From positions 5,385,001-5,449,000 of the forward strand of contig NZ_CP108569.1 of the NCBI RefSeq assembly GCF_036010505.1: 64,000 bases of DNA, written 5' to 3'. Below are positions 58,523 to 64,000 of this stretch, one piece after another; the first letter of the stretch is position 1; each line of letters opens with the position of its first letter. The notes under the pieces were generated by a model. The model did no database searches and was not told the DNA's origin. It saw only the letters and a program-made list of their open reading frames with translations. The position numbers were made by a program, and so were the translations under genes. The stretch is from Streptomyces sp. NBC_01197. GTDB lineage: Bacteria; Actinomycetota; Actinomycetes; Streptomycetales; Streptomycetaceae.

Positions 58523-59581
58523 ATGAGTGAGAACGAGCGGTTGCGCGCGGATGGTCAGGTGTGGGATGTCGTGGTGGTCGGGGGTGGAGCGGCTGGTCTG
58601 TCGGCTGCTCTGACCTTGGCTCGGGTACGCCGGTCGGTCGTGGTCATCGATGCGGGTGAGCCCCGCAACGCTCCGGCTGTGGATGTCGGTGTGCACGGCG
58701 TTCTGGGGCGTGAGGGCATTTCTCCGCTGGAGTTGCTGCGGCTGGGGCGGGCGGAAGTCGCCTCGTACGGGGGGCGGGTCGTCCCGGGCCGAGTGGCACG
58801 GGTGCATCGGGACGGTGCGGAGTTCTCGGTGGTGACCGAGGGCGGGCAGCGGGTACGGGCTCGGCGTGTTCTGGTGACGACGGGACTGGTGGACGAGCTG
58901 CCGGAGGTGCCGGGCCTGGCTGAGCGGTGGGGGCGCGATGTAATGCACTGCGTGTACTGCCACGGCTGGGAGGTCCGTGACCGGGCGATCGGGGTCCTGG
59001 GCAGCTTCCATCAGGCGCTGCTGTTCCGGCAGCTCTCGCGGGACGTCACGCTGTTCCGGGACACCGGGACAGGGCTCACGGAGGAGCAGTGGGAGCAACT
59101 GGCGGCTCTGGGTGTCGGTGTGGTGGAGGGTGAGATCGGCGGTCTGGAGATTGACGGCCAGGACAGGCTGGCGGCGGTGCGTCTGACTTCGGGCGTGGTG
59201 GTGCCGGTGCGGGAGTTGGTGGTCGCGCCGCGCTTCGTGGCGCGGACCGGTTTCCTCGACGGGCTCGGCCTCACGGTGCGGGAGCACCCGATGGGGTTCG
59301 GCGAGCAGGTAGCGGTGGACGCCTCCGGGTTCACCGGGGTCGAGGGGGTGTGGGCGGCCGGGAACGTCAGTGACGTGCTGGCGGGTGTACCGGCCGCGGC
59401 GGCGGCCGGCGTCACCGCGGCCGCGGCGATCAACATGGATCTGCTGACGGCCGGCGCCCGCGGGGCTGCCGCGTCCCGCGAGCACGGCGGAGTGTTCGGC
59501 GGGGCGATGGAAGCAGAGGTGTCGCGGCGTGTGCTGGGCACGCGCGTCCACGGTCTGGAGTCCCGGTTCGACCACGGCTGA
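58523..59581 (+). CDS. FAD-dependent oxidoreductase, thioredoxin-reductase-like
   Basis: The 352-aa protein has an N-terminal FAD motif VVVVGGGAAGLSAALTLAR, a redox-like CVYC pair in VMHCVYCHGWEVRDRAIGVL, an NADPH-domain stretch and a C-terminal GVWAAGNVSDVLAGVPAAA FAD motif. It is a low-molecular-weight thioredoxin-reductase-like enzyme. The electron acceptor is unknown. ATG 58523 follows GTCGCAAGGTGGCCGT. It is convergent with the XRE-cupin gene that shares its operator and lies near sulfur-handling genes. Confidence 0.85.
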   Translation: MSENERLRADGQVWDVVVVGGGAAGLSAALTLARVRRSVVVIDAGEPRNAPAVDVGVHGVLGREGISPLELLRLGRAEVASYGGRVVPGRVARVHRDGAEFSVVTEGGQRVRARRVLVTTGLVDELPEVPGLAERWGRDVMHCVYCHGWEVRDRAIGVLGSFHQALLFRQLSRDVTLFRDTGTGLTEEQWEQLAALGVGVVEGEIGGLEIDGQDRLAAVRLTSGVVVPVRELVVAPRFVARTGFLDGLGLTVREHPMGFGEQVAVDASGFTGVEGVWAAGNVSDVLAGVPAAAAAGVTAAAAINMDLLTAGARGAAASREHGGVFGGAMEAEVSRRVLGTRVHGLESRFDHG

Positions 59582-59599
59582 GGCCCGCGGGGTGCCGGT

Positions 59600-60172
59600 T
59601 CAGGTGGCGCGGGCCTTGAGGTGGGCCCGCTCTCCCTGGGGCCCGAACAGGACGAGGAGTTCCACGGTCCGCTTGTCGTCCGGGCCGAGCCAGTGGGGGA
59701 CGTGGGTGTCGAACTCGGCTGCCTCGCCGGGCTTGAGGACCACGGTCTTCTCGCCCAGGAGCAGCCGGAGCCGGCCGGCCAGGACGTAGACCCATTCGAA
59801 GCCGTCGTGGGTCTTGAGCTCCGGTTGTGTTCCGGGGCTGGGTGGGATCAGCAGTTTGTGGGCCTGGGCGCCGCCGGGGCGGCTGAGCGGCACATACGTG
59901 ATGCCGTCCCGGACGACGGGCTTCAGATGGATGCGCGGGTCTCCGGTGCGGGGTGCGCCGACGAGTTCGTCCAGGGGCACCGCGTAGAGCTCGGCGAGCG
60001 GCAGCAGCATTTCCAGGGTCGGCTTGCGGGTTCCGCCTTCGAGGCGCGAGAGCGTGCTCTCGTTGATCCCTGTCTCCTCTGCGAGCCCGGCCAGAGTCAG
60101 CCCGCGCCGACGGCGCAGCTCCCGCAGTCGTGGCCCGACGGCCTCCAGTCTGTCCTGCTTCGCGTTATCCAT
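59600..60172 (-). CDS. XRE-family regulator with cupin domain
   Basis: I use ATG 60172 (MDNAKQDRLEAVGPRLRELR), 12 bp inside the longest frame. The 190-aa protein has an N-terminal HTH (LTLAGLAEETGINESTLSRL) and a C-terminal cupin sensor domain (DGFEWVYVLAGRLRLLLGEK, PGEAAEFDTHVPHWLG). Such proteins usually repress nearby genes and respond to a small molecule bound in the cupin. Matching sites lie over its own start region (60183-60207) and at the flavoprotein promoter, implying autoregulation and control of that gene. Confidence 0.85.
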   Translation of the reverse strand: MDNAKQDRLEAVGPRLRELRRRRGLTLAGLAEETGINESTLSRLEGGTRKPTLEMLLPLAELYAVPLDELVGAPRTGDPRIHLKPVVRDGITYVPLSRPGGAQAHKLLIPPSPGTQPELKTHDGFEWVYVLAGRLRLLLGEKTVVLKPGEAAEFDTHVPHWLGPDDKRTVELLVLFGPQGERAHLKARAT

Positions 60173-60182
60173 ACCCACCACC

Positions 60183-60207
60183 ATGCTGAAACAGCATGGA
60201 GCTTTGC
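60183..60207 (-). promoter_or_regulatory. Operator at the XRE-cupin promoter
   Basis: ATGCTGAAACAGCATGGAGC with TTTGC following contains GCTGAAACAGC, a short dyad, and is the partner of the site at 58466-58490. It lies directly upstream of the regulator start, suitable for self-repression. Confidence 0.55.
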
Positions 60208-60331
60208 AACTTCCACAACGGCAGACGCATGGTCGTCACCGCGGGCCTACCCGGTGAAGGGCCCCGAACCGGCGTCTCCTGTATCGGCCGTTCGCCGCGA
60301 ACCTCTCCGGTCCGAGCGGCACGTCAGAAGC

Positions 60332-60379
60332 CAGTTTCCTTACGGCCCAGTTTCCTTACAGCCCGGTTCCTTACAGAAC
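60332..60379. repeat. Three tandem 16-bp repeats upstream of ABM-rhodanese gene
   Basis: CAGTTTCCTTACGGCC, CAGTTTCCTTACAGCC and CGGTTCCTTACAGAAC follow each other at 60332, 60348 and 60364. They end 14 bp before ATG 60394. The array could be an operator or an RNA leader element; the 16-bp period is not a whole helical turn. Confidence 0.55.
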
Positions 60380-60393
60380 AGCGGAGGCAGCAG

Positions 60394-61089
60394 ATGGGAA
60401 ATCGCCATGTCGTGATCATTCCGATCGAGATCGACGAGGAGAACGAAGGCTCGTATCTCGACGCCTGGCAGAGCGCCGCAGAAGTGATGGCCACTCAACC
60501 CGGGTTCATTCGGACGTACATGTTCCGCACGATCGTTCCGGGGAGCACATTCCTTCTCGTCAACGTGGCGGAATGGGAGTCCACCTCTCACTGGGAAGAG
60601 GCGATGAACGTCTGCCCGATGCTGGGACAGCAGATAGCCGTCGCCCATGCCTCGAACTACGAGGCGATCCGGACGGTCCTGCCCGCCACCGAGCAGATCC
60701 TGAGCCCCGGCCACGGTCACACACCCCCGGACCTGTCTCCTGCCGATACGCATCGTCGCGTCGTGGACGGGAAGCTCACGCTGGTCGATATCCGGGAAGA
60801 CGATGAATGGGCGGCGCGTCACCCCGCCGGCGCCGTCCACGCCGCGCTCAGCACGCTGCCGGCCTCGCTGTCAGATCTGCCCGACGGTCCTCTGGCGTTC
60901 GTATGCCGCACGGGCACACGCAGCGTGCGAGGCGGCGAGCAGGCGATCCGCGCAGGCCGGTCCGCCGTCTACAGCGTGGCGGGCGGCCTTGAGGCATGGG
61001 AAGCGGCGGGGCTGCCGGTCACCCTCCCCGACCGCGAGGACGCGGCGAACAACGGCGACCGTGCCAAAGCCGCGGTACGTGAGGACTGA
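60394..61089 (+). CDS. Antibiotic biosynthesis monooxygenase-rhodanese fusion
   Basis: The 231-aa protein joins two domains. Residues 1-100 form an ABM-type ferredoxin-like domain (HVVIIPIEIDEENEGSYLDA, PGFIRTYMFRTIVPGSTFLL). Residues 125-215 form a rhodanese (LTLVDIREDDEWAARHPAGA, active-site Cys in LAFVCRTGTRSVRGGEQAI). It would move sulfane sulfur, coupled perhaps to a small-molecule sensor or oxygenase domain. ATG 60394 follows GCGGAGGCAGCAG. The next gene is a truncated persulfide-dioxygenase-like gene, so a sulfide detoxification role is likely. Confidence 0.85.
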   Translation: MGNRHVVIIPIEIDEENEGSYLDAWQSAAEVMATQPGFIRTYMFRTIVPGSTFLLVNVAEWESTSHWEEAMNVCPMLGQQIAVAHASNYEAIRTVLPATEQILSPGHGHTPPDLSPADTHRRVVDGKLTLVDIREDDEWAARHPAGAVHAALSTLPASLSDLPDGPLAFVCRTGTRSVRGGEQAIRAGRSAVYSVAGGLEAWEAAGLPVTLPDREDAANNGDRAKAAVRED

Positions 61090-61155
61090 CGGAAGCAGAA
61101 CCGGCGGATGACCGTCGAACACGCTCCCCAGCGCCATTTCAGAAGGAGCAACACC

Positions 61156-61491
61156 GTGTTTTTTATCGACACCCTGGAGTTCGAGGGCCTGGGCAACCGC
61201 AGTTACCTGGCCGGGGGTCCGAGAACAGCGGTCGTGGTCGATCCGCCGCGGGACATCGACCAGGTGATAGCCACCGCCGCCCGGCGAGGGGTGCGCATCG
61301 CCTACGTGGCCGAGACGCACGTGCACAACGACTACGTCACCGGCGGGCTGGAACTGGCCCGCCTCACCGGTGCCCGCTACCTGGTCCCGGCCGACGCCGA
61401 CGTCCCACCCTGGGACTGTGCGCGTGCTTCCCGGGAGCGGACGCTCGGGGGGCTCTTCGACTGGGACAGTCGTGAAATGGCTGGTTTCTAA
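61156..61491 (+). pseudogene. MBL-fold persulfide-dioxygenase-like gene, 3'-truncated
   Basis: GTG 61156 follows AGAAGGAGCAACACC. The 111-aa product has the start of a metallo-beta-lactamase sulfurtransferase (FFIDTLEFEGLGNRSYLAGG) and the metal motif ETHVHNDYVTGGLELARLTG. It stops after about a quarter of the usual length, losing the other metal ligands and any rhodanese domains. Its end abuts the convergent quinone oxidoreductase gene, so the missing part was probably deleted by recombination. Confidence 0.8.
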
Positions 61492-62501
61492 GCGACCGTG
61501 AGGACGATCTTGCCCTGGATGTGCCCCCGGGCGGCGCGTTCGTGCGCTGCTCGGGCATCCGCGAGCGCAAACGTGCTGTCGATCGCGACGCGGACCGTGC
61601 CCGTGTCGAGCAGGCGTCCGAGTTCGGCGAGCTGAGCGCCGTTCGAGCGGACCTGGGTGGCCGTGACCGTGACACTCAGCTCGGCGGTCTCTTCTTCGTC
61701 GAAGTCGCCGAAGAATACGGGGAATTGGGCGCCGCCGCGCTTGAGCGTGCGCAGGAAGCGCCTGCTGTCGGGGCCGCCGACGGCGTCGAGAACGAGGTCG
61801 ACGTCGTGTACGAGTTCCTCGGGGCGACTCTTGGTGTAGTCGATGAACTCGTCGGCGCCGAGCTCGCTCAGAAACGATTCGTGCGCGCCCGATGCCACCG
61901 CGATGACACGTGCGCCCTTCCACTTCGCCAGCTGTAGGGCGAGGTGCCCCACGCCGCCCGCGGCGCCGTTGATGAGCACCGTCGTGTGGGCGTCGAGTGG
62001 CACCGGGCGATGCTTCGCCGCCTGGAAGGGCGACGGGTGATCGTGCCCGAGCTCGATCAGGAACTGCCACGCGGTGAGCCCGGCCATGGGCGCCCCGGCG
62101 GCGTGCACGTGATCGATACCGGCCGGCTTGAGTGCGAGGTCCGAGGCGGGCGCGGCCACGTACTCGGCATAGGTGTGGCCGTCGAAGCTGGGGAAGCGAA
62201 GGAGACCGAAGACTTCATCGCCGACGGAGAAGCCGTCCACATCCGCGGCGACGGCCTCGACGACGCCCGACAGGTCCGTCCCCGGAATCACGGGCAGGTC
62301 GAACTTCGGCCTCGTCTCCGGAGGCAGGTTGGACATACCGTCGCGCAGGTACCAGTCGGGGGGATTGATGCCGGCCGCGTGCACCCGGACCAGCACCTCG
62401 CCCGGCCCCGGCTCAGGAATCGGCACCTCGTCGTACCGCAGAACCCCGGGGCCGCCGTGCTCATGGAGCCGGATCGCCCTCATCGTGTGTTTCGGCATCA
62501 T
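61488..62501 (-). CDS. Zinc-less MDR-family quinone oxidoreductase
   Basis: The 337-aa protein starts at ATG 62501 after GCAGGAGAAA. It has the GroES-like N-terminal domain (LRYDEVPIPEPGPGEVLVRV, PGTDLSGVVEAVAADVDGFS) and a nucleotide-binding AAGGVGHLALQLAKWKGARV. No structural zinc cysteines are seen, as in quinone reductases. It would reduce a quinone or enone with NADPH. It is divergent from a TetR gene with paired operator repeats between, so it is probably induced by its substrate. Confidence 0.88.
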   Translation of the reverse strand: MMPKHTMRAIRLHEHGGPGVLRYDEVPIPEPGPGEVLVRVHAAGINPPDWYLRDGMSNLPPETRPKFDLPVIPGTDLSGVVEAVAADVDGFSVGDEVFGLLRFPSFDGHTYAEYVAAPASDLALKPAGIDHVHAAGAPMAGLTAWQFLIELGHDHPSPFQAAKHRPVPLDAHTTVLINGAAGGVGHLALQLAKWKGARVIAVASGAHESFLSELGADEFIDYTKSRPEELVHDVDLVLDAVGGPDSRRFLRTLKRGGAQFPVFFGDFDEEETAELSVTVTATQVRSNGAQLAELGRLLDTGTVRVAIDSTFALADARAAHERAARGHIQGKIVLTVA

Positions 62502-62556
62502 TTTCTCCTGCTCGCGCTGCGGGATACGCTTATCCGGATCGGCGGTCCACATAAAC

Positions 62557-62591
62557 GGACCACTGATCCGAATATATGGACCACTGATCCG
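62557..62591. promoter_or_regulatory. TetR operator direct repeats
   Basis: GGACCACTGATCCG occurs twice, at 62557-62570 and 62578-62591, 21 bp apart, or two helical turns. The pair lies in the 108-bp gap between the divergent oxidoreductase and TetR genes. Control of both is likely. Confidence 0.7.
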
Positions 62592-62609
62592 GATAGTCAA
62601 GAGGGACAG

Positions 62610-63212
62610 ATGCGGGCCGACGCCAGGAAGAACCGCGACCACCTGCTCGCAGTAGCGGGGGCAGCCATCGCCGAGCAAGGCGTCGACGTGTCACTGCGCG
62701 ACATCGCCCGCAGGGCCGATGTCGGTCTCGCTACGCTGCTGCGGCATTTCCCGACGCGCGAGGCGCTGCTCGATGCCCTGCTCCGCACGAGCTTCGACGA
62801 ACTGACCGTAAAGGCCGGCGAGTTCGAGGCGTCGAGCTCACCCGTAGACGCTCTCGTTTCGTGGCTGCGCGACTGCGTCGCGTGGACAACCGAGTATCGG
62901 GGCGTGACCGTACTGATGGCAGCCGCCATCGAGGACACCGAATCCGCTCTCCATGCCTCGTGTGTCACCCTGCGCGCAGCCGGTGCGCGGCTCCTCACCC
63001 GTGCCCAGGCCGTGGGCATGGCCAGGAGCGATATCGATGGCACCGATCTGTTCGCGCTGGTGGCGATGCTCGCCTGGCTCGGCGATCAGCCCGCCCTCGC
63101 GCCACGCGCCGATCGCCTCTCCGGGGTTGTCGCGAGCGCGATCCTGACGAGCGCAGGCAGCAGCCAGGCCGGGATCCCCTTCGAAGCGCGCCCTGATCGT
63201 GCTGATCCGTGA
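62610..63212 (+). CDS. TetR-family regulator
   Basis: The 200-aa protein has the TetR DNA-binding helix set (DVSLRDIARRADVGLATLLR-HFPTREALL) followed by a helical ligand domain. It starts at ATG 62610 after GAGGGACAG. It is divergent from the quinone oxidoreductase gene and probably represses it. The effector is not known; such pairs often respond to reactive electrophiles or dyes. Confidence 0.9.
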   Translation: MRADARKNRDHLLAVAGAAIAEQGVDVSLRDIARRADVGLATLLRHFPTREALLDALLRTSFDELTVKAGEFEASSSPVDALVSWLRDCVAWTTEYRGVTVLMAAAIEDTESALHASCVTLRAAGARLLTRAQAVGMARSDIDGTDLFALVAMLAWLGDQPALAPRADRLSGVVASAILTSAGSSQAGIPFEARPDRADP

Positions 63213-63270
63213 GGTGGGGGACGCGGCCGGCGGGCGGTTTCGGTGTGCTCGCCGGCGCCGGCGGCTCGGG

Positions 63271-63931
63271 TCAGGCGTTCGCCCGTACGGTCGCCACGAT
63301 GTTCTTGTCCAGTGCCGCGCGTACCAGCGCCGCCGCGAGGACAGCGGGGCCGTGCCGACCCGTCGGGCCGCGCCTGTTGCGCCAGCTCCGCCAAGTTCGC
63401 CGGTGACGTCGGCAGGCCCAGCTGCTCCGCTCCCTGCAGCGCCTTCTTGTCGAGGTACGGCGCTGTCTCCGGCCACACCTCCTGCGCCTCGCGCAGGAAG
63501 ATGTCCGCGCCGGTCGGACCGATGCCGGGTGTCCGGCGAAGCCCGTCCCGCAGCGCGTCGAGATCGCCGTCGGCCGACCGGCGAAGGCGCCGGAGATCGC
63601 CGGCGTACGTATCGAGCAGCAGCTCTGCCCCGTCGGCGAGCTGGGTGGCGGTCTTCTCGTCGTAGCGGCGGTACCCGCCCTCCCCGAGTGCGTCCACGCG
63701 TTGCTGCCAGGTCGCTTCGAGCATGTGGCGCGGGGTGCGCATGCCGTGTGCGAAGAGAGCCTGTGCGGCGGCCACCGCGACGGACGCCCTGATCCGGGCG
63801 CTCAGCAGGTGACTGAGCACCAGGAGTTGGTACAGGGGCTGCGGGGTGTCCCGCAGCCGGATGCCCGCCTCGTCGGCGAACGTCCTGCCGTGCTCCGTGA
63901 GCAGGGCCTCCATCGTCCTACGGTGGTTCAC
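63271..63931 (-). pseudogene. HhH-GPD-type endonuclease, frameshifted
   Basis: From GTG 63931 the protein has an endonuclease III-like fold (LLVLSHLLSARIRASVAVAA, RTPGIGPTGADIFLREAQEV, APYLDKKALQGAEQLGLP). Near 63385 it loses register; the continuation in the -1 frame (VLAAALVRAALDKNIVATVR-ANA, stop at 63271) is the expected C-terminus. A single base change would restore about 219 aa. The change could be a sequencing error. Without the shift the frame runs into low-complexity sequence. Confidence 0.65.
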
Positions 63932-64000
63932 GACCGGTCGTCCCCTCCTGGCGTCGAGCTGCTCGGCCCCCGCCGGGCGGATCAACCTGCGGGGACGTAC

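Noticed and set aside
58175..59575. Long minus-strand open frame (466 codons) opposite the flavoprotein
   Set aside because: Gln/His/Arg/Pro-rich low-quality translation with no family motif; it is the antisense shadow of a clear FAD oxidoreductase in high-GC DNA.

Overview
The window is high-GC actinobacterial DNA, almost certainly Streptomyces. The support is a WhiB-like regulator, families largely confined to Streptomyces (DUF5999, DUF6302, DUF6415), GTG/TTG starts and GC-rich third codon positions. Positions 1 to about 57,700 are most of a siphophage-type prophage. Its right end is a 45-bp 3' fragment of a CAU-anticodon tRNA gene (attR candidate, about 57,659-57,704). The left end, terminase, integrase and repressor are not visible and may lie left of position 1.

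Layout. 1-9.5 kb: an IS701-family end, then portal, scaffold, decoration, major capsid (GpE-like) and MuF-like head genes. A DUF4365 membrane protein gene sits among them, cut by a complete IS630-family element. 9.5-21.9 kb: host-type accessory DNA inside the head operon. It holds a phosphotransferase, a BldD-like XRE regulator, an ATP-binding protein, DUF6415/DUF6302/DUF5999 genes, a dioxygenase, sugar genes (GT2, nucleotide-sugar dehydrogenase, RmlD fragment) and a complete ABC-three-component (ABC-3C) conflict system. 21.9-35.1 kb: head-tail connectors, tail terminator, major tail protein, frameshifted tail chaperone, tape measure, baseplate and fibre genes. 35.1-39.4 kb: a compact, less GC-rich cassette of peptide gene, DUF6065, SagB-type dehydrogenase (broken by a nonsense codon), MFS exporter and GNAT acetyltransferase; it looks like a peptide natural-product cluster carried as phage cargo. 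39.5-41.2 kb: lysis genes.

41.2-57.4 kb is the early region: regulator, Sak4-like ATPase, Cas4/AddB-like Fe-S nuclease, replication initiator with five palindromic iterons inside its own gene, m5C methylase-like protein, WhiB-like protein, HU, RusA-like resolvase, PP2C phosphatase, N6-methylase-like protein and many small ORFs. Three features tie it together: a repeated promoter core (TGCATATAGAATAGAA), a repeated pre-start motif (ACCTCTTGGAGA), and perfect GC hairpins between cistrons.

57.7-64 kb is the host chromosome. It holds a thioredoxin-reductase-like flavoprotein and its likely XRE-cupin repressor (shared operator), an ABM-rhodanese fusion, a truncated persulfide-dioxygenase-like gene, a quinone oxidoreductase/TetR divergent pair with direct-repeat operators, and a frameshifted HhH-GPD gene.

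All family assignments are by eye from translated sequence; no searches were run.
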